Shown here: positions 26,306 through 34,303 of the stretch, piece by piece
Layout of the letters: every line of letters starts with the position of its first letter
Numbering within the stretch: position 1 is the first letter of the stretch
From: Streptomyces albospinus
GTDB taxonomy: Bacteria; Actinomycetota; Actinomycetes; Streptomycetales; Streptomycetaceae
DNA: 64,000 nucleotides
Assembly (NCBI RefSeq): GCF_014648695.1
Contig: NZ_BMRP01000005.1
Location: forward strand, 129,698 to 193,697
Direction: 5' to 3'
Made by a program: the position numbers and the translations under genes
Notes under the pieces: model-generated
Told to the model about the DNA's origin: nothing
The model's database searches: none
Seen by the model: the letters and a program-made list of their open reading frames with translations, nothing else

Positions 26306-28291
26306 TCAGTTCGATTCGGCGGCGGCTGGTTGAGTGGGTCCGGGCACGGCGCGCGCAGGGAGATGCTCGTACTGCTCGGCTTGGAGCCGGTACATCTGCG
26401 CGTAGCGGCTGGGGGGCTCGGCAGCGAACAGCTCGGTGTGACTGCCCTGTTCGATCAGATGGCCCTCGTGCATGACGAAGATGCGGTCGACGTGCCGGAC
26501 CGCGGCCATGCGGTGGGTGACGAGGACGATAATGCGGTCGGGCCCGGCGAGACCGAGGATCTGATCGAAGGCCCGTTGCTCGGCATCCGGGTCGAGGGCA
26601 GCGGTCGGCTCATCCACGATGATCATGCAGGCGTCGCGGAAGTGGGCACGAGCTAAGCCGATCTTCTGCCACTGGCCGCCGCTCAAGTCGCTGCCGCCGC
26701 GAAACTGCTTGCCCAGCAGGGTGTCCATCCCCCGGGGCAGTGCCGCGATGTCACCGTCCGCGCCGGCATACACGGCAGAGGCGTGCAGCTCCTCGGCGGT
26801 GGCCGCACGTTCGGGCTCGCCGATGCGGATGTTCGCCGCCGCGGTGAACGGCCAGCGCTCGAACGTCTGGGTGAGCAGGCTGACGTGGCCGAACAACTGG
26901 CGTCGATCAGCCTCGGCGACGTCGACGTCGTCCCAGCGGATCTGGCCGCCCTCGCCAGGTAGGTGGAGACCAGAGAGCAGTCGGACCAGCGTCGACTTCC
27001 CACTCCCGTTGGGCCCCACCAGGGCGATGACGCTGCCCAACGGGATGCTGAACGAGACGTCCTTGACCGCGGGTTCGTCGCGGCCGGGGTAGCGGAAGGA
27101 GACGTGGTCCAGGTGAATCGAGCGGGGCCGCTCGGGAAGGGGGAGGCCGCCTTGCGGAATGGCACGCTCCTGGGACTTGACGAGGAAATCGGCCAGGTCG
27201 TGTACGTACAGGGATTGTTCGTGCAACTGGCTCATCGTGTGCACGAGAGCGCCGATGCCCGCGGAGCCGGAGTTGAGGGCCATGACAGCGGTTCCGAAGG
27301 CGGCGACGCTCATATGGCCGGTGAGGCACAGGCTGATCATCAGTGTGAAGGTCAGCAGGTAGCCGACGCCCTGCAGGGCCGAGGCGGCCAGTTCGGTGCG
27401 GGCCTTGTCCTTGGCCAGGCGTTCCTGCTCGCTTTCCGCGGTGTGCGACATGGTTTTGAAGTGACGCAGCAGATAGGCGCCCACGCCGTGGACGCGCACC
27501 TCCAGTGCAGCGGTGACGGAGGTGAGGAGATTGGACAGCACCCGACTGGCGCGCAGGTGCTCGATCCAGGTCATGGTCGAGAGGTAGCGCTGCTGGGCCA
27601 CCCGCATGACGCCCCAGCCGCGCGGGGCCACAATCAGGATGAGCATGGGCAACAAGGCCGGGTTGAGCGTCAGCAGTACCCCGCCGGAGGCGACCAGCGA
27701 GAGCACGCTGTTGATGGCCGCGACGCTGGAGCCGATCATGTGCCGGGCTTCGTTGGCTCCGTATTGGGCCCGGTCGATCAGCTCCCGAAATGCCCCGTCC
27801 TCGATAGCCTCCATTTCGACGCGCTCACAGGCGGCCAGGTACTGCTCGGAGGCGGCGCGTTCGACCTTGGGCTCGAGACTTCCTGCGGCCGAGGTGGACC
27901 AGGAAGCCAGGAGGGCGTTGACGCTGTTGATCACGACAAGCATGACGCCCGCGGGTAGTGCGTGGCGCAGGCCGCGGACATCGGTGCCCGCCGCAAGGAT
28001 GGCGTGCAGGGCGGCGTTGAGGGCGAGCAGTTTGACCGCGGCGGCGATGCCCTGGCCGACCTCCGTCACGCCGACGGTGATCAGGGAGCGTCGGTCGGTG
28101 CGCCATGCGAGAGCGATGGTGCGCCCGACAAGTCCGGGCAGAGACTTCAGGGCGCCCCACAAGGTGAGGTCGAGGCGGGCGTACTCGTGTGTGCTCCAGC
28201 CCATGTCGTATCGCAACGGACCGCCGAACAGCTCCAGTTCGGAGGCGGAGACCTTGGGCTCAGTCAGCCGAGGGCGGCGCAGCATCTTCAC
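26306..28291 (-). CDS. ABC exporter, fused membrane and ATPase domains
   Basis: A 661-residue half-transporter of the ABCB type. The N-terminal 350 residues hold about six membrane helices. The ATPase has Walker A GPNGSGKST near residue 425, signature DLSGGQ, Walker B MIIVDEPTAALD and the H-loop VTHRMA. There is no N-terminal C39 peptidase domain, so it would not itself cleave a double-Gly leader. Its ATG overlaps the stop of the single-domain Nudix gene (ATGA), which in turn overlaps the 71-aa small protein gene. The exporter therefore belongs to a tight small protein-Nudix-ABC unit. Confidence 0.92.
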   Translation of the reverse strand: MKMLRRPRLTEPKVSASELELFGGPLRYDMGWSTHEYARLDLTLWGALKSLPGLVGRTIALAWRTDRRSLITVGVTEVGQGIAAAVKLLALNAALHAILAAGTDVRGLRHALPAGVMLVVINSVNALLASWSTSAAGSLEPKVERAASEQYLAACERVEMEAIEDGAFRELIDRAQYGANEARHMIGSSVAAINSVLSLVASGGVLLTLNPALLPMLILIVAPRGWGVMRVAQQRYLSTMTWIEHLRASRVLSNLLTSVTAALEVRVHGVGAYLLRHFKTMSHTAESEQERLAKDKARTELAASALQGVGYLLTFTLMISLCLTGHMSVAAFGTAVMALNSGSAGIGALVHTMSQLHEQSLYVHDLADFLVKSQERAIPQGGLPLPERPRSIHLDHVSFRYPGRDEPAVKDVSFSIPLGSVIALVGPNGSGKSTLVRLLSGLHLPGEGGQIRWDDVDVAEADRRQLFGHVSLLTQTFERWPFTAAANIRIGEPERAATAEELHASAVYAGADGDIAALPRGMDTLLGKQFRGGSDLSGGQWQKIGLARAHFRDACMIIVDEPTAALDPDAEQRAFDQILGLAGPDRIIVLVTHRMAAVRHVDRIFVMHEGHLIEQGSHTELFAAEPPSRYAQMYRLQAEQYEHLPARAVPGPTQPAAAESN

Positions 28292-28755
28292 GCAACACCG
28301 CCTGTCGCGGCCGGCTCGGCCGTGATGACGGCGTACATCGTTCCCTCGACGAAGTGGCGAAGTACGCCCTGTGTGTATGGGTGGCAGTCTCGGGGCGGGT
28401 CGCCTGGCTCGGCCCAGAGCAACTCCGAGTGCTTGTCGGGCTCGTTGTTGGTCGGGGTCCCCTCCCAGGCGCGGGTTACCCAGGCCGCCCCGAGGCGCCG
28501 AGCCCCGTCTGCAGCAACGAACTGGAAGAGTCCACAGAACTCGGCGTCACGAGGGTTGATCCAGATCCCCAGCTCTTCCTCCGCCTCCCGGATCGCCCCT
28601 TCCAGAGGGGATTCGCCATCTTCCAAGTGGCCGCCTACGACTGTGAGTTGGCCCGGCGCGTACTGATCATGCGCCCGTCGGAGTAGCGGCATGCGTCCGT
28701 CGTCGCGGTACGGGAGCATGAGTACATCGACGATGCTGGTGTACCGGTCCGTCAC
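28288..28755 (-). CDS. Nudix hydrolase (single domain)
   Basis: A 155-residue Nudix hydrolase with a perfect box, GGHLEDGE to REAEEELGI. The start is GTG 28755, overlapping the stop of the 71-aa small protein gene (GTGA); its own stop overlaps the start of the ABC exporter gene. The close double overlap means its level is tied to both partners. It resembles the dihydroneopterin-triphosphate or MutT-like Nudix groups in length (VDVLMLPYRDDGRMPLLRR). Substrate unknown. Confidence 0.9.
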   Translation of the reverse strand: MTDRYTSIVDVLMLPYRDDGRMPLLRRAHDQYAPGQLTVVGGHLEDGESPLEGAIREAEEELGIWINPRDAEFCGLFQFVAADGARRLGAAWVTRAWEGTPTNNEPDKHSELLWAEPGDPPRDCHPYTQGVLRHFVEGTMYAVITAEPAATGGVA

Positions 28756-28967
28756 GCGAGAGCCTCCTCGGGTGTCCCTCCGGTGCGACCGGGTACCAGG
28801 ACGCGCCGGGGTTCGGGCCTGGCCACTTCCCATGCCGACGCGGCGCCCGGAGCGCAGATGGGCGCACACGGATGAGGGGGACAGGCTCCAGGAGGGGGTC
28901 CAAGGTGCACGGGCACGGGGATTTCGAGCATGGTGTGCGCGCCAAGTGCGATCTTGTGGCGGGGCAT
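28752..28967 (-). CDS. Small Cys/Pro-rich protein, 71 aa (candidate precursor peptide)
   Basis: ATG 28967 has a strong GAGGAGG site five bases upstream, and the stop overlaps the Nudix start (GTGA), which argues that this short gene is real. The product has a positively charged start (MPRHKIALGAH), a hydrophobic stretch (MLEIPVPVHLG), a compact Cys/Pro core (GACPPHPCAPICAPG) with three Cys, and a charged tail. It contains no Asp or Asn, so the nearby isoaspartate-type methyltransferase would have no standard target in it. It could be a RiPP precursor, a metal-binding peptide or a translational regulator of the operon. No known family recognised. Confidence 0.6.
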   Translation of the reverse strand: MPRHKIALGAHTMLEIPVPVHLGPPPGACPPHPCAPICAPGAASAWEVARPEPRRVLVPGRTGGTPEEALA

Positions 28968-29230
28968 ACGGCCTCCTCGGTGTGCGTGCTTCTCGGACAG
29001 GTGCTCGGAATAACGGGCCGCGAGGCCAGTCGTTCGGGGCACGAGAGAGGTATTTCTTGGAACACATGTGCTATTCCATTGGTTTGGTCAGGTACACCCG
29101 CGTCCGTCGGAAGGCGAACCGCGCGTTCGTCACGCGTGTGGGGGCGGCGCCGCTTCGCCGCTGTGTCGGAGGTTGCGGACGGAAGGGGTGATGGCCCATC
29201 AGGCGGGGCGGGGTGGTGCTGCCGTCGGGG

Positions 29231-30034
29231 TCAGCCGAGCGGCATCGGGGGCGGGAGTCGTGGGTGTGATGTGGTGGGGTGGGAGAGCATTGCGGCGGCG
29301 CGGGCGAGGTCCTCTGGTGTGTCGACGGCGATGCCGTTGTCGGACACGGGCAGCATCTGAACTCGGTGGCCGTGCTCGATGAACCGAAGCATCTCGACGC
29401 CCTCTGCCCGTTCGAGTGGGCCCTGAGGAAGCTGCCGGAAGTGTTCAAGAGCTTCGCGAGTGAAGCCGTAGAGACCGAGCTGTCGCAGGAAGGACGGCCA
29501 GCTGCTGCGCGGATAGGGGATCGGTTGCCGCGAGAACATCAAAGCCCGGCTGTCGGCGCCGACGACAACCTTGACGACGTTGTGGTCGAGGACGGCTGCT
29601 GTGTCGCGCAACTCGGCGTACGCATTGACGGCCGCGGTCCCGAAGTCGAGGACGGCGAGTGTCTCGGACACGGCGTCGATGGCTGACGGCTCGATGAAGG
29701 GCTCGTCGCCCTGGACGTTGATGTACGCCTCGGCCGGCAGGCGCTCGGCGACCTCCGCGACGCGATCGGTGCCGGTGAGGTGCTCTCCGGTACGGATGCA
29801 CTCGATGCCCAGTTGGCGACACGCCGCTTCGATGCGTTCGTCGTCGGTCGCCACGACGGCTCCGTCGAGACGTTTGGCCTCCAGGCAGCGCTGGTGGACG
29901 TGCCAGAGCAGCGGCTTGTCGCCGAGGACGGCCAGTGGTTTGCCGGGGAAGCGCGAAGCGCCCCAGCGGCAGGGTATGACGGCGACGTGCCGGCGCGGTG
30001 CGGCGCCGGGAATTAGAGCTGTGGTGGCGGCCAC
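29231..30034 (-). CDS. KdsB-like cytidylyltransferase (CMP-Kdo synthetase family)
   Basis: A 267-residue nucleotidyltransferase closely following the KdsB pattern: VIPCRWGASRFPGKPL at the start, YINVQGDEPFI, SRQPIPYPR, LGLYGFTREAL, LERAEGVEMLRF and IAVDTPEDL near the end. KdsB joins CTP and the sugar acid Kdo to give CMP-Kdo, a precursor of Gram-negative lipopolysaccharide. Streptomyces has no lipopolysaccharide, so this copy probably activates another sugar acid or carboxylate as a CMP ester for the local pathway. GTG 30034 follows AGGAGGACGCC. It is the last gene of the long leftward run, 34 bp after a Nudix gene. Confidence 0.9.
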   Translation of the reverse strand: MAATTALIPGAAPRRHVAVIPCRWGASRFPGKPLAVLGDKPLLWHVHQRCLEAKRLDGAVVATDDERIEAACRQLGIECIRTGEHLTGTDRVAEVAERLPAEAYINVQGDEPFIEPSAIDAVSETLAVLDFGTAAVNAYAELRDTAAVLDHNVVKVVVGADSRALMFSRQPIPYPRSSWPSFLRQLGLYGFTREALEHFRQLPQGPLERAEGVEMLRFIEHGHRVQMLPVSDNGIAVDTPEDLARAAAMLSHPTTSHPRLPPPMPLG

Positions 30035-30068
30035 GGCGTCCTCCTGGTGATCGGGTAGGGGCGGGACT

Positions 30069-30620
30069 TCAGGGCAGCAGAGCGAGCTTGGAGCGGACGG
30101 TGGGCGAGGCGGCGCTCGTGAACGGCCGCCATTCGTAGCCGTCGACCTCTTTGTTCTGGAGGGTCACCGGGTGCTCTGCGCCGAGAAGGAACACCCAGCG
30201 GAAGTCCACGTGGTGGTGGGTCGGCTCGTCCTTCGAGGGGTTCGCGTCGATGGTGTGCACGTCAATGTCGAGGGGAACGTCCTCGAAGCCGGAAAGGGGA
30301 ACAACGGCGTTGGGCGGGATGCCGGCCCCCTCGTGCAGTTCGCGCAAGGCGGCGTCGCGCAGGTGCCCGTCATCCGGTTCGTTGTGGCCGCCGGGCGCCA
30401 GCAGTTTCCCGGACGCCCTGTGCACGATGTGCAGCACGTGCCGGGCGCCGTTGATGACGATGGCGCTGCATGTCACGTGGGCAGGGAACGTCTTGCGGTT
30501 CGTGGGGTCGTCCGCGTCGGTGAGCGCGGCGAACAGCACGGTGAGGGAGTCACGTTCGTCCGGGTGGCAGGCGAGGTATGCCTCGGTGACGAAGCGGATG
30601 TGGTCGACGGAGGGAGGCAC
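30069..30620 (-). CDS. Nudix-family protein with degenerate box
   Basis: A 183-residue Nudix-fold protein (HVTCSAIVINGARHVLHIVHR, then the box region GGHNEPDDG to RELHEGAGI). One of the two metal-binding Glu residues after REL is Gly, so hydrolysis may be impaired or altered. GTG 30620 is preferred as start, with GAAAGG eight bases upstream. GTG 30629, overlapping the upstream stop as GTGA, is the alternative. It is coupled to the SAH-hydrolase-like gene upstream and is 34 bp from the KdsB-like gene. Confidence 0.83.
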   Translation of the reverse strand: MPPSVDHIRFVTEAYLACHPDERDSLTVLFAALTDADDPTNRKTFPAHVTCSAIVINGARHVLHIVHRASGKLLAPGGHNEPDDGHLRDAALRELHEGAGIPPNAVVPLSGFEDVPLDIDVHTIDANPSKDEPTHHHVDFRWVFLLGAEHPVTLQNKEVDGYEWRPFTSAASPTVRSKLALLP

Positions 30621-30625
30621 TGGGG

Positions 30626-31747
30626 TCACCTTTCGAAGTGGTGGAGCCAGGTCCTGGCGATGGCGTCGCGGTCGGCCGCCGACATCTCGTGCAGTCCGTG
30701 CTGGAAGCGGGTGTGGCTCAGCGCGGCGGTGGCGGCGAGTATCTCGGCCTGGACGAGGTGGATGTACGCGCCGACGGCGGCACCGTGCACGAAGTTCACG
30801 GCACCGCCGTCGGCGAGCACGTAGAAGTAGTGGCCGGTGACCTCGTATCGCGTCAACTGGGCGCTGACGGGGCTGCGCTGGTAGAGGTCGTGGAGGCTGC
30901 CGAGTTCGAGTTCGTCCTCGGATGAGGTCACCGATCCGAGGTAGGCGCCATTGCGCAAGGCGGCGAAGTCTCCGTGTCGGAGGGCGAGATTGCCGGTGGC
31001 GCATAGGACGAGGTCCGCGTCGTGCACAGCCTCGGTGGTGGAGGTGCTGGTGCGGAAGCCGAGGGAGTGTGCCTGTACTCGCTTGACCGGATCGCTGTCG
31101 TACACGGTGACGCGCAGGTCCTGGGCGCGCAGGGTCTGGGCGATGGCCCGGCCGATCTTGCCGAAGCCGATGACGCAGGCGTTACGGCTGGTGAGGATGT
31201 CCCCGCGGGCGCGGACGAGGGCGTCGGTGGAGAACACGATCGACCGGCCGACGAGGTGGTCTTCGCAGTCCTTGAGCGGGGAGCGGGCCACGGACACGAC
31301 GGGGCACGGCAGGGAGTCGAGCGCTTCGTACCGATGGTGTCCATTCTCGGTGTCCTCGACGACGCCGAGGATGCGGCCGGAGAACTTGCTCACGAGGGTG
31401 TCGAGGCTCGCCGCGAAGTAGCCGCCGATGTCCACCAGGACGACGTCCTGGCCACTGGCTGTGTCCTCCAGGTAGTGCAGCGCCTGGGTCTTGTCGGCGA
31501 ACCGCTCCCGGGTGAGGTCGTGGACCGGGAGGGTGCGGCGGACAGCGTCGAGGGTCGGCTGGTGGATCGACCGGGGCTTGGGCAGCACGGCGCCGACCGT
31601 GCTCACTGCGGTCATGGCGCGCAAGAACGCAGGCCGCTCGGGGAGCAGATGCGTGATGACCAGCGTCGTGATCGCCTCGCCCGCGGGGAACTGCACGGTG
31701 ATCTGCCGGAAGAAGGCGTCCAGCCGCGCTCGCTCGGGACTTTCCAT
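30626..31747 (-). CDS. S-adenosylhomocysteine hydrolase-like NAD enzyme
   Basis: A 373-residue protein, shorter than true SAH hydrolase (about 430-480). The NAD-binding Rossmann motif CVIGFGKIGRAIAQTL (near residue 190) is clear. Upstream, GVVEDTENGHHR aligns with the SAHase GVSEETTTGVHR segment and keeps the catalytic Glu. SPLKDCEDH aligns with the Lys-Asp-Asn segment, keeping Lys and Asp but with His for Asn. The N-terminal substrate motifs of SAHase and its C-terminal KPDHYRY tail are absent. It probably does NAD-dependent 3'-oxidation chemistry on a different nucleoside. ATG 31747 follows GAGAGGAGAGGTA. Confidence 0.78.
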   Translation of the reverse strand: MESPERARLDAFFRQITVQFPAGEAITTLVITHLLPERPAFLRAMTAVSTVGAVLPKPRSIHQPTLDAVRRTLPVHDLTRERFADKTQALHYLEDTASGQDVVLVDIGGYFAASLDTLVSKFSGRILGVVEDTENGHHRYEALDSLPCPVVSVARSPLKDCEDHLVGRSIVFSTDALVRARGDILTSRNACVIGFGKIGRAIAQTLRAQDLRVTVYDSDPVKRVQAHSLGFRTSTSTTEAVHDADLVLCATGNLALRHGDFAALRNGAYLGSVTSSEDELELGSLHDLYQRSPVSAQLTRYEVTGHYFYVLADGGAVNFVHGAAVGAYIHLVQAEILAATAALSHTRFQHGLHEMSAADRDAIARTWLHHFER

Positions 31748-31778
31748 TACCTCTCCTCTCGGGCTCCGGGTCGCGGGG

Positions 31779-32777
31779 CTATGCGGCTCGGCTGTAGTTG
31801 GGGAGTTGGGCGGCCAGGGCCTGCATGTGGGCACGCAGCCCGTTGTGGAGGTCGACTCGCGGCTGCCAGCCGAGGACCTGTCGGGCACGGCTGGGGTCGG
31901 CACGGGTGAGGAGGACGTCACCGTTGCGGGCGTGGTCCTGCTGGAGCTGGATGTCGCGGCCGGTGAGGCTGGTGGCGATGTTGATCACCTCCAGCAGCGA
32001 GGCGTTCGACCCGCCGCCCACGTTGATCGCACCGTTCGCAGTCGGCACGACGGCGGCGGCGATCGTGGCGGCGACCACGTCGTCGATGTAGGTGAAGTCG
32101 CGTCGCTGGTGGCCGTCTCCGTACAGGCGGAGAGGCTGTCCGGTCAGGGCGGCCTGCAGGGCGCGGTGGGTGAACATGTCGGCGCGCTGGCGGGGGCCGT
32201 AGACGGTGAAGTACCGCAGGGCGACGACGCTGGGGCCGATGGGGCGCTCGGCGTAGGCGAGGCAGAGCTGTTCCTCGGCCAGTTTGGTCACGGCGTACGG
32301 GGAGGCGGGCTTCGGACGGTCGGCCTCGACGCTCGCGCCGCCGTCGGTCGGACCGTAGACGCTGGAGGAGGAGGCGACGACCAGTCGCGGGACGCCGATG
32401 CGGGTGCAGGCTTCCAGGACCCGGTGGGTGGCCAGCACGTTGGACGCGACATAGTCGCCGAACTGCGGGCCCCAGGAAGGCCGTACGCCGGGAATTCCGG
32501 CGAGGTGGAAGACCGCGTCCGCGTCGATCAGGAGAGGGTCGATCGCGCAGTGGAGGAGGTCGGCGGTGACGTGGTGGTATCCCGGGAGCCCCCGCAGGGC
32601 GGCGAGGTTGGCGCCGGCCGTCGGTTCGGTGATCGGGTCTCGGCGGTCCACGCCGATCACGGTGGTGCCGGCCTGGACGAGGGCGTGTGCGAGGTGGGAG
32701 CCGATGAATCCGGCGGAGCCGGTCACCACGGCCCGACGGGGGGCAGCGGTGACCGGGGGCTGCTCGTGCTGCGGCAC
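31779..32777 (-). CDS. NAD-dependent epimerase/dehydratase (extended SDR)
   Basis: A 332-residue extended short-chain dehydrogenase. It has the TGSAGFIGSHLA dinucleotide motif near residue 19, SSSSVYG, the catalytic Tyr and Lys in YAVTK, and C-terminal sugar-site text (RRDFTYIDDVV, NVGGGSN). This is the pattern of UDP-glucose or UDP-glucuronate 4-epimerases and related nucleotide-sugar dehydratases. GTG 32777 follows GGAGATTCCC. It lies between an APH-like kinase gene and the SAHase-like gene with gaps of 36 and 31 bp. It likely alters the sugar part of the pathway product. Confidence 0.9.
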   Translation of the reverse strand: MPQHEQPPVTAAPRRAVVTGSAGFIGSHLAHALVQAGTTVIGVDRRDPITEPTAGANLAALRGLPGYHHVTADLLHCAIDPLLIDADAVFHLAGIPGVRPSWGPQFGDYVASNVLATHRVLEACTRIGVPRLVVASSSSVYGPTDGGASVEADRPKPASPYAVTKLAEEQLCLAYAERPIGPSVVALRYFTVYGPRQRADMFTHRALQAALTGQPLRLYGDGHQRRDFTYIDDVVAATIAAAVVPTANGAINVGGGSNASLLEVINIATSLTGRDIQLQQDHARNGDVLLTRADPSRARQVLGWQPRVDLHNGLRAHMQALAAQLPNYSRAA

Positions 32778-32813
32778 GGGAATCTCCAGAGAGGTGTGGT
32801 CGAAGAGGGAAGG

Positions 32814-33650
32814 TCAGGTGAGCCGGGACAGGACGGTTCTGCCGTGCGCGCTCAGGGTGAGGTCGTTCTCCTTGTGGCCCTTGACCAGGGCGGTGGCCGC
32901 CTCAATGGCGCCGAAGGACTCCAGGAGGCGCCGTTCGGTGTCGTTCAGCGGACGCCCGTAGCCGTCGAAGAAAGCTGTACGAAGGCGGGGTGCGGCCTGC
33001 CAGCGTCGGAATTCGAGCCGCGCGAAGTCGCGGACGCGAGCGTCACGTCGCATGTGCTCGAAGTCGCAGATACCAAAGGCATCGCCTACCAGCCAGTTGC
33101 GCGGCTGGTAGTCGAGATGGCAGACCGCGCTGTCCATGAGGCTGTTGCCCAGGATGGCCGCGTGGTGTTTCAGCAGGTTCCGCTCGGCCGTGTCGATCAG
33201 GCTGGCGTGAACGGCCTGATCGATCCAGCTCTGGAAACGCTCGGCGAGCGCTGCGCCGGCGGCGCCGCCCCGGGGCATGGAGGTGGCCCGGTGGAGCGCG
33301 CCGAGGACGTGGCCAGCTTCGTGATGGGCCAGCTCCTCCTCGGGTGAGCCCGGTCCCACGGTGTCCGCCCGATCGCCCGCGAGCGCGGTCAGCAGAAGAG
33401 TGCGGGTGGCGTCGTCACGGCCGACCAGCTTCGGCGCGTGGCCGCTCAGGTGGGTTCCCCATGTCCGGTAGGCATGAAGCTCACGCGCGTACCGGTCCGG
33501 CCCGGCGTGCTGCTTGGCAACGAAGTGACGCCCATCGCCGGTCACCACACGCACGACCCGGGGAGGGAGCAAGGGGTCCGGTGCGATCTCGACTGCGCCG
33601 AGGAAGTGGTACGCCAGCCGGATCCGGGGATCGTCCGATGTCGCGATCAC
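32814..33650 (-). CDS. APH-family small-molecule kinase (1)
   Basis: A 278-residue aminoglycoside-phosphotransferase-fold kinase. The catalytic loop is CHLDYQPRNWLV (H-x-D-x4-N) and the metal-binding motif is ICDFEHM. A conserved Lys (HFVAKQHAG) binds ATP. It phosphorylates a hydroxyl on a small molecule, as a biosynthetic step or self-protection. The GTG start overlaps the stop of the histidine phosphatase gene (GTGA). A second APH-like gene lies on the other side of that phosphatase. Confidence 0.85.
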   Translation of the reverse strand: MIATSDDPRIRLAYHFLGAVEIAPDPLLPPRVVRVVTGDGRHFVAKQHAGPDRYARELHAYRTWGTHLSGHAPKLVGRDDATRTLLLTALAGDRADTVGPGSPEEELAHHEAGHVLGALHRATSMPRGGAAGAALAERFQSWIDQAVHASLIDTAERNLLKHHAAILGNSLMDSAVCHLDYQPRNWLVGDAFGICDFEHMRRDARVRDFARLEFRRWQAAPRLRTAFFDGYGRPLNDTERRLLESFGAIEAATALVKGHKENDLTLSAHGRTVLSRLT

Positions 33651-34303
33651 GGGGTCGGCTCCGGCGTGAGGAGGCTGAGGTGCTCGGTGTCGTTGTGCCG
33701 ATCGAGCATCCAGCGGGTCTGGCCCAGGCGGTTGCGGTGGTGCTGCCAGCGGGTGATGGAGGCGTGGTTATGCGTGAAGCCCGCCGGTGAGCCGAGCGGG
33801 ATGTCGAGGAGCAGGGTGTGCGCGGTGATCACCGTCTCTCCGTGGGCGGCGAATACGACGCGCTTGCCCTCGTTCTCCTCTATCAGCTGACTCAGGTTCT
33901 TGCTGGCGCGCTTCAGGTACCCGTTCCAGGTGTCGGAGCCAGCGGCCCAGGGAGTGTCGGGGTGCGCATGCGGGCCGCCGTTGGCGGCCGTCTTCACCGC
34001 ATCCCAAGGTTTGCCGTCGGCATCGCCGTGGACGGGGCCGTCGAGACGGTCGTCGAAGAGCAGCGGGATCTGGAGCGTCTGGGCGATGATCTCGCCGGTC
34101 TGGACGAGACGAATCCGCGGGCCCGCGTAGACCACGTCGAAGGGCTTCTTCAGGTGTTCGGTAGCCAGGCGGCGCGCGGCCTGTTCGGCCTGGGCGTACC
34201 CGAGGTTGGTCAGTCCGGTGCAGGTGTTCGGGCCCCCGACGAGGCCGTCGGCGTTGCACTGGGCCTGGCCGTGCCGGACGAAGACGAGTTCGGTGGTGAT
34301 CAT
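33647..34303 (-). CDS. Histidine phosphatase (phosphoglycerate mutase-like)
   Basis: A 218-residue member with the RHG motif near the start (ELVFVRHGQAQCN) and the second catalytic His in VVFAAHGETVIT. These enzymes hydrolyse phosphate esters through a phosphohistidine. ATG 34303 follows CGAGGAACCTG and overlaps the upstream kinase stop (TGATG); its own stop overlaps the next kinase gene. The gene is thus locked between two kinase genes, suggesting protection and deprotection of a phosphorylated intermediate. Confidence 0.9.
   Translation of the reverse strand: MITTELVFVRHGQAQCNADGLVGGPNTCTGLTNLGYAQAEQAARRLATEHLKKPFDVVYAGPRIRLVQTGEIIAQTLQIPLLFDDRLDGPVHGDADGKPWDAVKTAANGGPHAHPDTPWAAGSDTWNGYLKRASKNLSQLIEENEGKRVVFAAHGETVITAHTLLLDIPLGSPAGFTHNHASITRWQHHRNRLGQTRWMLDRHNDTEHLSLLTPEPTP

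Noticed and set aside
24355..26475. 706-codon plus-strand frame over the PCMT-Nudix-Nudix gene
   Set aside because: Antisense shadow of a gene with three clear domains.
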